Source: an uncultured Eubacterium sp. (GTDB lineage Bacteria > Bacillota > Clostridia > Peptostreptococcales > Anaerovoracaceae). From it: 6,668 bases of DNA. Positions within the stretch are counted from its first letter, which is position 1; each line of letters begins with the position of its first letter. The stretch is from assembly GCA_947367725.1 (NCBI GenBank), contig CANBFZ010000104.1, positions 1-6,668 of the forward strand. Reading direction: 5' to 3'. Positions 1-6,237 of the stretch are shown one piece after another. The notes beneath the pieces were generated by a model. The model worked only from the letters and a program-made list of their open reading frames with translations, ran no database searches and was not told where the DNA came from. A program made the translations under genes and the position numbers.

Positions 1-183
1 ACTAGAGAAGCGGATTGGTTTGCGCCATCTCATAGGGCGGCAGAAGCGGCAGGCGTCAGTATTTTGGCGGCAGGTCATTATTCTACAGAGTCCTTTGCTT
101 TGATGGAGATGTGCAGGTTTTTTCGCCAACGTGGCGTGGAAGCTACATTTTTGCCAGAGACACCATTACTACAGGATTTATAG
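1..183 (+). CDS. Nif3/YbgI-like dinuclear metal-centre protein, C-terminal fragment
   Basis: The reading frame is open from base 1 to the TAG at 181-183 and gives the last 60 residues of a protein whose start lies outside the window. The diagnostic stretch is AAGHYSTE at fragment residues 23-30. It matches the C-terminal metal-binding motif of the Nif3/DUF34 family (AAGHHATE in E. coli YbgI as I recall it), where the His (here residue 26) and the Glu four residues later (residue 30) bind the two-metal centre. An upstream His (residue 11) and a closing segment with TF then P after the last strand also fit. Family members form toroidal hexamers and are often annotated as GTP cyclohydrolase I type 2-like, but their cellular role is poorly settled. 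The gene ends 86 bases before the regulator and has no obvious link to the peptide operon. The family call rests on one short motif, so it is good but not certain. Confidence 0.72.
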   Translation, partial: TREADWFAPSHRAAEAAGVSILAAGHYSTESFALMEMCRFFRQRGVEATFLPETPLLQDL

Positions 184-257
184 ACCAATATTGCACTTGA
201 GAAGAAATAAGTAAAGATCAAATCGCAGGAATACAGAGATCTGCGGTGCACAGAGAA

Positions 258-263
258 AGAGGG
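258..263 (+). promoter_or_regulatory. Ribosome binding site deciding the regulator start
   Basis: AGAGGG lies 6 bases before the ATG at 270. The in-frame GTG at 246 has only a weak AGGA about 15 bases upstream, so this site favours the ATG at 270. Confidence 0.6.
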
Positions 264-269
264 ATACTG

Positions 270-1184
270 ATGGACGTATTAAATGAAGTACAAGATTTAT
301 TGCCAGTGTTGACAAGAACCCAGGCTAAGATTGCTAAATATATTTTGAAGAATCCAGAAACCATCTGCTTTTCTTCATTAAAAAAAGTAGCAGAAGATAT
401 TGGCGTCACGGAAACGACTGTACTCAGCTTCTGTAAAAAAACAGAGGCTGGATCTTTTGCAGGATTGAAAAAAGCCATACATAGCTATTTGCAGGAAAGA
501 CTGTTTTGGAACAGCAAGTTGGAAATGTCCTCTCAGCAGTATGACGCTGATGAGCTGACTTTGGATGGGCTGAAAGAGAATCAGCGACAGCTGCTTGGGG
601 CGGCAATGGAAGGGCTGGATACCGGTGCACTGCTTGCTTTTGTAGATACTTTGTGTCAGGCAGAGAACATTTATATCTGCGGACATTCGGCTTCCCTGAC
701 AATTGCGGCGAACCTGCAGCACAAGCTGCGGGACACAGGGGCGTTGACCCGGCTGGTTGATGTTAGTGATTATGGCGATGTTCTAGATGCCTTAACCCGT
801 TTTGATGACAAAGATGTGTTTATCTTAATCACCTTGCCGTTTTATTCGGCACAGACGGTGGCGATTTCTGAATATCTGCACAGCAGAGGTGCAACAGTAC
901 TGGCTATGACAGATAAGGCAGCATCTCCCTTGGTGTGTAATGCTCGGCATGTATTGCTGTGCAGATCTAACAGCATGATATTTGACAATTCTATCGCATC
1001 TATGATTGCAATGGCAGATATCATCGCGTCTGTATATATTCTTCGTAATAAAGAAAAGTTTGAAAGACATAATCAGAAAATCAAAGAAATTGAGGGCTTT
1101 TTCCAGACTTCAACGATACCAGCTTATGATAATGAATATTATTTTTACAGTTGGGACAACGATGAAAATAGTGAAAGCAAATAA
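270..1184 (+). CDS. MurR/RpiR-family transcriptional regulator (HTH + SIS domain)
   Basis: This 304-residue protein is the likely local regulator of the peptide operon. Residues about 1-75 form the HTH_6 DNA-binding domain: a first helix with LTRTQAKIAKYIL, then KKVAEDIGVTETTVLSFCKK (about 38-57) as the helix-turn-helix. Residues about 132-262 form an SIS domain, beginning NIYICGHSAS and continuing through GATVLAMTDKAASPL to an alanine- and isoleucine-rich helix. RpiR proteins usually act as dimers that bind inverted repeats and sense a phosphorylated sugar through the SIS fold. Here the usual SxSGxT phosphate loop is replaced by TLPFYSAQT (188-196), so the ligand may not be a sugar phosphate. 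The recognition helix has Ser where family members often have Arg (TVLSFC versus TVxRFC). The protein ends in an acidic, tyrosine-rich tail of about 22 residues. The ATG at 270 was preferred to the GTG at 246 because of its better ribosome site. The gene stops 31 bases before iadA with no terminator between them. The family call is firm; the ligand is unknown. Confidence 0.92.
   Translation: MDVLNEVQDLLPVLTRTQAKIAKYILKNPETICFSSLKKVAEDIGVTETTVLSFCKKTEAGSFAGLKKAIHSYLQERLFWNSKLEMSSQQYDADELTLDGLKENQRQLLGAAMEGLDTGALLAFVDTLCQAENIYICGHSASLTIAANLQHKLRDTGALTRLVDVSDYGDVLDALTRFDDKDVFILITLPFYSAQTVAISEYLHSRGATVLAMTDKAASPLVCNARHVLLCRSNSMIFDNSIASMIAMADIIASVYILRNKEKFERHNQKIKEIEGFFQTSTIPAYDNEYYFYSWDNDENSESK
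1144..1172 (+). promoter_or_regulatory. Candidate sigma-A promoter for the iadA-dpp operon
   Basis: TTTACA at 1144-1149 matches five of six -35 consensus bases and AATAGT at 1167-1172 matches four of six -10 bases, with a 17-base spacer. The site lies inside the 3' end of the regulator gene and would start transcription near 1179, giving a leader of about 36 bases before the iadA ATG. AT-rich DNA produces such matches by chance, so this is only a candidate. Confidence 0.28.
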
Positions 1185-1200
1185 ATAGTAAATCATTTGA

Positions 1201-1209
1201 AAAGGAGGT
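1201..1209 (+). promoter_or_regulatory. Strong ribosome binding site of iadA
   Basis: AAAGGAGGT is complementary to the full anti-Shine-Dalgarno core. It ends 6 bases before the ATG at 1216 but directly abuts the in-frame ATG at 1210, so the second ATG is the functional start. Confidence 0.85.
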
Positions 1210-1215
1210 ATGCGT

Positions 1216-2364
1216 ATGTATCTAATTAAAAACGTGAATTTGTACGATCCTATGCCGAAAGGTGTCTGTGACATTTTGACGGCAGGCGGACAGATCGCTG
1301 CAGTAGGAAAGCAGCTGCAGCCGGCGCTTCCTGGCGTCAAAGAGATTGACGGCACTGGTATGACGGCTGTTCCTGGATTCATTGATCAGCATGTGCATGT
1401 AACTGGCGGCGGTGGAGAAGGAGGCTTCGAGTCGCGAACGCCGGAAGTGAACGTATCTTCTATTATAAAGGCAGGCGTGACGACGGTAGTTGGCTTATTG
1501 GGAACAGATAGCTTTACCCGCAGCGTGGAAAATCTGGTGGCAAAGACTAAAGCCCTCAAGCGCGAGGGAATTACGGCTTATTGCCTTACTGGCGCTTATA
1601 TTTATCCATCCCCTACAGTGACTGGTTCTGTCGCAAAGGATTTAGTCTATATTGATGAGGTGCTGGGATGTAAAATGGCAATTTCTGATCATCGAGCATC
1701 CAGACCGACCAAAGAAGAACTGATTCGCTTAGCATCAGATATCCGTATGGCGGCGCTGGTGTCGGGGAAACCTGGTGTGCTTCATCTCCACGTGGGCAGC
1801 ATAGGACGGGGGCTGGAAGAAATCATAGAAATCTGTGAAGAGGCAGAGATTCCGATCAAGCATTTTCGCCCAACCCATATGGACTGCCATCCAGAAGCAG
1901 CAAAGGCATTTATCGCAAAAGGCGGCTGGGTTGATTTTACGGCAGAACCTTCGCAGACTGACGTGCTGTATCAGACGATGAAAGAAGCCGGAAGCCAGCG
2001 GATTACAGTCAGCTCTGATGCAGGTGGCAGCATTCCAGTATGGAATGAGACTAGAGATGCGGTAGTAGATGTACTGGTGGGAGGTATGGAACCACTGTAC
2101 GAGATCATTCGCAATTTAGTCATAGACTTTGGCGTCCCAATGGAAGAGGCTGTAAAGTTAATTACCAGCAATGTAGCAAAATCCCTGGAGCTGTATCCAA
2201 GAAAAGGTTGTCTGCAGGCTGAAAGTGACGCCGATTTAGTATTGTTAGATCAGGGATTACACATTGATACAGTCATGGCAAAAGGACGACTGATGATGCG
2301 CGGTAAAAAGCTGATGGCGAAAGGCGCTTTTGAACAAGTTCCTTTGTACAAAGAGGAGGACTAA
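1216..2364 (+). CDS. iadA: Isoaspartyl dipeptidase (beta-aspartyl-peptidase)
   Basis: The enzyme is predicted to hydrolyse beta-aspartyl (isoaspartyl) dipeptides in the cytoplasm, giving aspartate and the second amino acid. It is a two-metal amidohydrolase. At 382 residues it is close to the E. coli enzyme (390). By recalled alignment at a constant offset of 9, the E. coli active site is present: H59 and H61 in GFIDQHVHVTGGGGEGG (H68/H70), E68 (E77), Y128 in TGAY (Y137), K153 in CKMAISDHR for the carboxylated lysine (K162), R160 (R169), H192 (H201) and H221 in PTHMD (H230). D268 in SSDAGGS (D285) and S272 (S289) fit with an 8-residue shortening of the loop before them. The position of substrate-binding R233 is Cys224, which is unusual. 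The start at 1216 gives correct ribosome-site spacing; an ATG two codons upstream is too close. The stop is 3 bases before dppB, and the dppB ribosome site lies within the last iadA codons, which indicates tight coupling. Other amidohydrolases such as dihydroorotase or D-aminoacylase lack the GGGGE and SSD-GS pattern. The exact substrate preference is open. Confidence 0.93.
   Translation: MYLIKNVNLYDPMPKGVCDILTAGGQIAAVGKQLQPALPGVKEIDGTGMTAVPGFIDQHVHVTGGGGEGGFESRTPEVNVSSIIKAGVTTVVGLLGTDSFTRSVENLVAKTKALKREGITAYCLTGAYIYPSPTVTGSVAKDLVYIDEVLGCKMAISDHRASRPTKEELIRLASDIRMAALVSGKPGVLHLHVGSIGRGLEEIIEICEEAEIPIKHFRPTHMDCHPEAAKAFIAKGGWVDFTAEPSQTDVLYQTMKEAGSQRITVSSDAGGSIPVWNETRDAVVDVLVGGMEPLYEIIRNLVIDFGVPMEEAVKLITSNVAKSLELYPRKGCLQAESDADLVLLDQGLHIDTVMAKGRLMMRGKKLMAKGAFEQVPLYKEED
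2353..2360 (+). promoter_or_regulatory. Ribosome binding site of dppB, inside iadA
   Basis: GAGGAGGA overlaps the last sense codons of iadA (encoding K-E-E-D) and sits 7 bases before the GTG at 2368. It supports the GTG as the start and makes dppB translation dependent on or coupled to iadA. Confidence 0.75.
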
Positions 2365-2367
2365 AAG

Positions 2368-3351
2368 GTGTACAAGTATGTTTTAAAACGATTACTGATG
2401 ATGATACCCGTGCTGATTGGCGTATCGTTTTTGGTATTCTTCATTTTGGCAGTTTCGCCAGGTGATCCGACCCGTATGATATTGGGGCAGCAGGCATCGG
2501 AGGCTGCTGTACAGGCAATGCGAGAAGAACTGGGACTGAACCATAATCTATTTGTCAGGTATTTTAATTATATGGCTGATGCGCTGCAAGGCGATTTTGG
2601 CACCTCTTGGAAGAGTCAACTGGAGGTGCTGCCGCAGGTACTCGGGTATTTTCCGAATACGGTAATTCTGTCTATTGCAGGTATTTTGGTAGCGATACTG
2701 ATCGGTGTGCCAATTGGAATTTTGTCTGCGAAAAAGCAATATACCTGGGTTGACAATATTGCTACAGTATTGGGGCTGATCGGCGTGGCGATGCCGAATT
2801 TCTGGTTGGGTCTGCTGCTGGTTATGGTATTTTCTCTGGGGCTGGGTTGGCTGCCGCCATCCGGCATGGGAGAAGGTATGGAACTGTTGCCAAGTCTGAT
2901 TTTGCCAGCCCTTACCTTAGGCACTGGCTGTGCAGCCAGCATCATGCGTATGACGCGTTCCAGTATGCTGGAATCTATGCGTCAAGACTACATAGACACA
3001 GCTCGTTCCAAAGGGCTGAAAGAAGGTTATATCACTAGGAATCACATGTTCAAGAATGCACTGATCCCAATTGTAACGGTAATTGGTCTGCAATTCGGTA
3101 TGCTGCTGGGCGGTGCGGCCTTGACAGAGACGATCTTCTCCTGGCCGGGTTTAGGGCGTTTTATGGTCGAGTCTATCAAGTCAAAGGATATGCCAATGGT
3201 ACTGGGTTCAGCCATGTTTTTGGCTTTGATGTATTCCGTGGTCAACCTGTTGGTGGACATTCTGTACGCATATGTAGATCCAAGGATCAAAGCACAGTAC
3301 AACAGTATGGGAGGAGGAAAAAAACGTGGAAAACGCTTTGCAAAACAATAA
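2368..3351 (+). CDS. dppB: Peptide ABC transporter permease, DppB/OppB type
   Basis: This is one of the two membrane subunits of a peptide-family ABC importer. The 327 residues show the OppB/DppB plan: a first membrane helix at about 10-29, an extracytoplasmic segment containing the conserved GDFGTSW (75-81), then five more hydrophobic helices at about 98-120, 132-158, 174-193, 231-252 and 277-300. The cytoplasmic EAA loop that docks on the ATPase lies at 208-234, with the pattern YIDTARSKGL and then NALIP. ETIFSWPGLG (254-263) and YVDPRIK near the C-terminus are further family hallmarks. The start is a GTG with a good ribosome site. The last 26 bases overlap dppC in another frame, so the final residues (a Lys/Arg/Gly-rich tail) are encoded over the dppC start. 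Nickel and glutathione permeases share this fold; the dipeptide assignment comes from the iadA neighbour. Confidence 0.93.
   Translation: MYKYVLKRLLMMIPVLIGVSFLVFFILAVSPGDPTRMILGQQASEAAVQAMREELGLNHNLFVRYFNYMADALQGDFGTSWKSQLEVLPQVLGYFPNTVILSIAGILVAILIGVPIGILSAKKQYTWVDNIATVLGLIGVAMPNFWLGLLLVMVFSLGLGWLPPSGMGEGMELLPSLILPALTLGTGCAASIMRMTRSSMLESMRQDYIDTARSKGLKEGYITRNHMFKNALIPIVTVIGLQFGMLLGGAALTETIFSWPGLGRFMVESIKSKDMPMVLGSAMFLALMYSVVNLLVDILYAYVDPRIKAQYNSMGGGKKRGKRFAKQ
3309..3317 (+). promoter_or_regulatory. Ribosome binding site of dppC, inside dppB
   Basis: GGGAGGAGG lies within the dppB coding region, 8 bases before the GTG at 3326. It supports that GTG as the dppC start and the 26-base gene overlap. 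Confidence 0.75.
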
Positions 3352-4231
3352 CAGCGCAGTCAAAGCCAGATCTTTGTGGGCGGACGCCTGGAGACGGTTC
3401 AAAAAGAATAAAATGGCTGTGATCAGTTTGATTTTCCTTTTGCTCCTGGCTTTGATTGGCATCGCCACTTTGGTCATTGACTGGGTGACCAATGATTCTG
3501 TTTATGATTCCCTTGTGATTAGTCAGAACTTGAGTCAGCGCTTTGAGCCGCCTAGTGGCAGCCACATTTTGGGATTGGATGAGTTTGGACGAGACATTTT
3601 GCTCCGTATCTTATGGGGAACCAGATATTCTCTGTTTATGAGTATTGCTGCAGTGATCGCTGCAGGTGTGGTAGGGACGATGATTGGCGCCGTAGCAGGT
3701 TATTATGGCGGTCGCGTGGATAATGTAATCATGCGTATTATGGACGTGGTGTTGTCTCTTCCCTATATGCTGCTTGCAATTGCTATCGTAGCAGCGCTGG
3801 GGCCGGGGCTTGTCAATGTATTGATTTCTATTGCAATTGGATATGTGCCGGAATTTGCGCGTATTACAAGAGCTTCTGTAATGACGATTCGAGAGAGAGA
3901 ATTTGTAGAAGCGGCAAAGGCTGTGGGCGCGTCAGATAAAATTGTTATTTTCCAGCAGATATTACCCAATGCGATGGCGCCTTTGATTGTAGAAGTGACC
4001 ATGGCAATTGCAGGGGCGATTTTGTCCATTGCAGGTCTTTCTTTCCTCGGACTGGGCATTCAGCCGCCGCTGCCTGAATGGGGCGCGATGCTGACCAATG
4101 CGCGAGGCTATATCAGAGATGCATGGCATATCACTGTATTCCCGGGACTGATCATACTGATTACCATTTTAGCGCTGAATATCATTGGAGACGGTTTGCG
4201 TGACGCACTGGATCCGAAGTTAAAGAATTAG
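3326..4231 (+). CDS. dppC: Peptide ABC transporter permease, DppC/OppC type
   Basis: This is the second membrane subunit, pairing with DppB to form the translocation path. The 301 residues begin with an OppC_N region: a basic stretch AWRRFKKNKM (21-30) leading into the first membrane helix (about 31-52). After a short extracytoplasmic segment comes the hallmark LGLDEFGRDILLRILWGTR (82-100). Further hydrophobic helices lie at about 101-125, 138-160, 162-176, 219-244 and 270-288. The EAA docking loop is at 193-219, reading FVEAAKAVGA and then LPNAMAP. EWGAML (251-256) and GDGLRDALDP (288-297) are typical family signatures. The gene starts with GTG inside dppB, the usual sign of translational coupling between two subunits needed in equal amounts. 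It stops 25 bases before dppD with no hairpin between. No missing element is seen. Confidence 0.93.
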   Translation: MENALQNNNSAVKARSLWADAWRRFKKNKMAVISLIFLLLLALIGIATLVIDWVTNDSVYDSLVISQNLSQRFEPPSGSHILGLDEFGRDILLRILWGTRYSLFMSIAAVIAAGVVGTMIGAVAGYYGGRVDNVIMRIMDVVLSLPYMLLAIAIVAALGPGLVNVLISIAIGYVPEFARITRASVMTIREREFVEAAKAVGASDKIVIFQQILPNAMAPLIVEVTMAIAGAILSIAGLSFLGLGIQPPLPEWGAMLTNARGYIRDAWHITVFPGLIILITILALNIIGDGLRDALDPKLKN

Positions 4232-4243
4232 TATAAGAAATGT

Positions 4244-4250
4244 AAGGAAG
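4244..4250 (+). promoter_or_regulatory. Ribosome binding site of dppD
   Basis: AAGGAAG lies 6 bases before the ATG at 4257 in the only clear gap between transporter genes. It supports that ATG as the start. Confidence 0.65.
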
Positions 4251-4256
4251 AAAGAT

Positions 4257-5243
4257 ATGGACAATATATTAGAAATCAAGGACCTTGTGGTCCGCTATGA
4301 GACAGAGGACGGCGTTGTGAAAGCAGTGAATGCAGTAAATCTGGCTTTACAGCAAGGCGCGGCTGTGGGTCTGGTTGGTGAAACCGGTGCTGGCAAGACG
4401 ACGCTGGCCAAATCCATTCTGCGTTTGATACAGTGGCCGCCGGGCAGGATTGTTAGTGGAGAGATCATTTATCGAGGACAAGATTTGACCCAAATCACAG
4501 AGGAAGAGATGTGCAAGATCAGAGGAAACGAGATTTCAATGATATTTCAGGATCCGATGACAGCGCTGAATCCAGTTATGACTGTGGGGAAGCAGATCTC
4601 TGAAGTAATCGCTGCCCATGAAAACGTTTCTAATGACGTGGCAGAGGAAAAGATGCGGGAGATGCTGGCTATGGTAGGCATTGACCCGGATCGTGCAGGC
4701 GAGTATCCGCATCAGTTTTCCGGCGGGATGAAACAGCGGGTGGTGATTGCGATTGCATTGGCGTGCAACCCGAATCTGCTGGTTGCAGATGAACCGACCA
4801 CGGCTTTGGATGTAACCATTCAGGCACAGGTGTTGGATCTGATCAAGAATTTACGAGAGCGGCTGGGGACTTCTATGCTGCTGATTACACACGATTTGGG
4901 TGTTGTAGCGCAAAACTGTGAATATGTGGCGATTATGTACGCAGGGGAAATCGTAGAACAGGGCAGCTTACGAGATGTATTCAAACACGGTGTACATCCG
5001 TACACAGAAGGACTGTTTGATTCCATTCCTAAATTACATGAAGATGTGGAACGACTACAGCCAATTGATGGATTGATGCCAGATCCGGCAAATTTACCAC
5101 AAGGGTGCAAATTCCATCCAAGGTGCAGATATGCAAAAGATGTTTGTGGTACGAAGGTGCCAGAAACTGTGGTCTTAGGTGAAGGACACACCGTATGTTG
5201 CCATCGCTTTGGCGCTGAGAAAGACGCATGGAAAGGAGCGTGA
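4257..5243 (+). CDS. dppD: Peptide ABC transporter ATPase, DppD/OppD type
   Basis: This is the first of two cytoplasmic ATPases that drive the importer. In its 328 residues all ABC motifs are in order: Walker A GETGAGKT (41-48), Q-loop Q98 in IFQDP, signature FSGGM (154-158), Walker B LLVADEP with catalytic E179, D-loop ALD (183-185) and H-loop H212. The C-terminal Oligo_HPY extension begins at HPYTEGL (247-253) and carries Cys 284, 290, 297 and 314/315, spaced C-x5-C-x6-C-x16-C. This is the pattern associated with a [4Fe-4S] cluster in peptide-family ATPases. The signature is the common FSGGM form, in contrast to the altered one in the partner DppF. The gene ends 4 bases before the dppF ATG at 5248, and its last codons hold the dppF ribosome site. 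The D rather than F assignment rests on position and on the longer [16 protein letters not shown] sequence after the Q-loop. Confidence 0.93.
   Translation: MDNILEIKDLVVRYETEDGVVKAVNAVNLALQQGAAVGLVGETGAGKTTLAKSILRLIQWPPGRIVSGEIIYRGQDLTQITEEEMCKIRGNEISMIFQDPMTALNPVMTVGKQISEVIAAHENVSNDVAEEKMREMLAMVGIDPDRAGEYPHQFSGGMKQRVVIAIALACNPNLLVADEPTTALDVTIQAQVLDLIKNLRERLGTSMLLITHDLGVVAQNCEYVAIMYAGEIVEQGSLRDVFKHGVHPYTEGLFDSIPKLHEDVERLQPIDGLMPDPANLPQGCKFHPRCRYAKDVCGTKVPETVVLGEGHTVCCHRFGAEKDAWKGA
5233..5238 (+). promoter_or_regulatory. Ribosome binding site deciding the dppF start
   Basis: AAGGAG lies 9 bases before the ATG at 5248. It rules against the far upstream in-frame ATG at 5179, which lies deep inside dppD. 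A second ATG at 5243 overlaps the dppD stop but is followed after one codon by TGA, so it cannot be the dppF start. Confidence 0.75.
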
Positions 5244-5247
5244 TGAA

Positions 5248-6222
5248 ATGAGTAAGGAAACATTGCTTGCAGTCAGGCACCTGAAGAAATATTTCTCTAC
5301 ACCAGCAGGACAGCTGCATGCTGTAGATGATGTGAATTTTGACATTGCAAAAGGTGAGACTTTAGGCGTAGTTGGAGAGTCTGGCTGCGGAAAGTCTACC
5401 TTGGGCAGGGCTGTGTTGCGTTTACATGAACCTACCGCAGGAGAGGTGTTGTTTCACGGAGAAAATATTTTAAAATATAACAAAAATCAGATGAAAGACC
5501 TGAAAAAAGATATGCAGCTGATCTTTCAGGATCCATTTTCTTCGCTAAATCCGAGGATGACCGTCAGCCAGGCTATCGCGCTGCCTTTGATTATTCAGGG
5601 TGTGGTTCGGAAAAATGATAAAGCGGCTTTGGAAAAACAGGTTAAGGAACTGATGGATTTGGTGGGCTTGGCGCAGCGTTTTGTCAATGCGTATCCGCAC
5701 GAGTTGGATGGCGGAAGAAGACAGCGTATCGGCATTGCCAGAGCCTTGTCTCTGCATCCGCAGTTTATCGTCTGTGACGAGCCAGTATCGGCGCTAGACG
5801 TTTCTATCCAGGCACAGATATTGAACTTGATGCAGGATTTGCAGCGTGACATGGGATTGACGTATATGTTTATTACCCATGACTTGTCTGTTGTTAAACA
5901 CCTGGCTGATAAGATTATGGTGATGTATCTGGGCACAGTAGTAGAGTATTGTGATGTAAAGCAGTTGTTTGCAAAACCGCTGCATCCGTATACAAAGGCG
6001 CTTCTGTCAGCGATTCCGGTTCCGGATCCAGACATACAGATGGAGCGAATTATTTTAAAGGGTGAGATCAGTTCCCCGATTGATCCAAAGCCTGGATGCC
6101 GCTTTGCGAGCAGGTGCATTTATGCCACCGAAGCCTGCCGCGGACAGGATATTCCTTTGGTTGAAAGCGAGCCGGGTCATTTTACAGCCTGTGCACGTGT
6201 TCACGAAATAAACAATATTTAA
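5248..6222 (+). CDS. dppF: Peptide ABC transporter ATPase, DppF/OppF type
   Basis: This is the second cytoplasmic ATPase, which pairs with DppD. It has 324 residues from the ATG at 5248. Motifs in order: Walker A GESGCGKS (43-50), Q-loop Q94 in [15 protein letters not shown], a signature reading LDGGR (153-157), Walker B FIVCDEP with catalytic E178, D-loop ALD (182-184) and H-loop H211. The signature is unusual: the Ser of canonical LSGGQ is Asp and the Gln is Arg. From memory this variant recurs in clostridial DppF-like proteins, so it is probably a subfamily trait and not damage. The Oligo_HPY extension starts at HPYTKAL (246-252) and carries Cys 284, 290, 297 and 315 (C-x5-C-x6-C-x17-C), a likely [4Fe-4S] site as in Dpp[16 protein letters not shown] and [12 protein letters not shown] are typical of the F subunit. 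The gene stops 15 bases before the binding-protein ATG. Confidence 0.93.
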   Translation: MSKETLLAVRHLKKYFSTPAGQLHAVDDVNFDIAKGETLGVVGESGCGKSTLGRAVLRLHEPTAGEVLFHGENILKYNKNQMKDLKKDMQLIFQDPFSSLNPRMTVSQAIALPLIIQGVVRKNDKAALEKQVKELMDLVGLAQRFVNAYPHELDGGRRQRIGIARALSLHPQFIVCDEPVSALDVSIQAQILNLMQDLQRDMGLTYMFITHDLSVVKHLADKIMVMYLGTVVEYCDVKQLFAKPLHPYTKALLSAIPVPDPDIQMERIILKGEISSPIDPKPGCRFASRCIYATEACRGQDIPLVESEPGHFTACARVHEINNI

Positions 6223-6228
6223 AGGAGG
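6221..6228 (+). promoter_or_regulatory. Ribosome binding site of the solute-binding protein gene
   Basis: AAAGGAGG overlaps the dppF stop codon and lies 9 bases before the ATG at 6238. An in-frame ATG at 6229 directly abuts the site and is too close, so 6238 is preferred. Confidence 0.75.
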
Positions 6229-6237
6229 ATGTTTATT

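Noticed and set aside
246..269. GTG at 246 as an earlier start of the regulator, adding eight residues
   Set aside because: Its only ribosome-like bases are about 15 away, while the ATG at 270 has AGAGGG at 6 bases, and the family match begins just after the ATG.
184..269. A promoter or terminator between the Nif3-like gene and the regulator
   Set aside because: TTGAGA at 197-202 and TTGCCA at 151-156 resemble -35 boxes, but neither has a fair -10 box at 16-18 bases, and no GC-rich hairpin with a T run is present.
1129..1142. ATAAT-GAAT-ATTAT inverted repeat near the end of the regulator gene, as an operator
   Set aside because: It is explained by the Asp-Asn-Glu-Tyr-Tyr codons of the tail, is purely AT, and does not extend beyond 5-base arms.
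1210..1215. ATG at 1210 as the start of iadA
   Set aside because: It touches the AAAGGAGGT site with no spacer; the ATG two codons later has ideal spacing.
5179..5247. Upstream ATG giving a 347-residue DppF
   Set aside because: It would overlap dppD by 65 bases, the added residues resemble no DppF N-terminus, and the ribosome site fits the ATG at 5248.
4820..5263. Minus-strand open frame of 147 codons opposite dppD
   Set aside because: It lies wholly opposite a well-conserved ATPase gene and its translation shows no recognisable domain; it is a shadow of the coding bias.
4547..5535. Repeated TTTCAGGATCC in both ATPase genes as a DNA repeat
   Set aside because: Both copies encode the conserved Q-loop FQDP in paralogous ATPases, so the similarity reflects protein homology.
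5595..6119. Minus-strand open frame of 174 codons opposite dppF
   Set aside because: It is long, but Cys- and Ser-rich with no domain, and the opposite strand carries all the ABC motifs; treated as a shadow.
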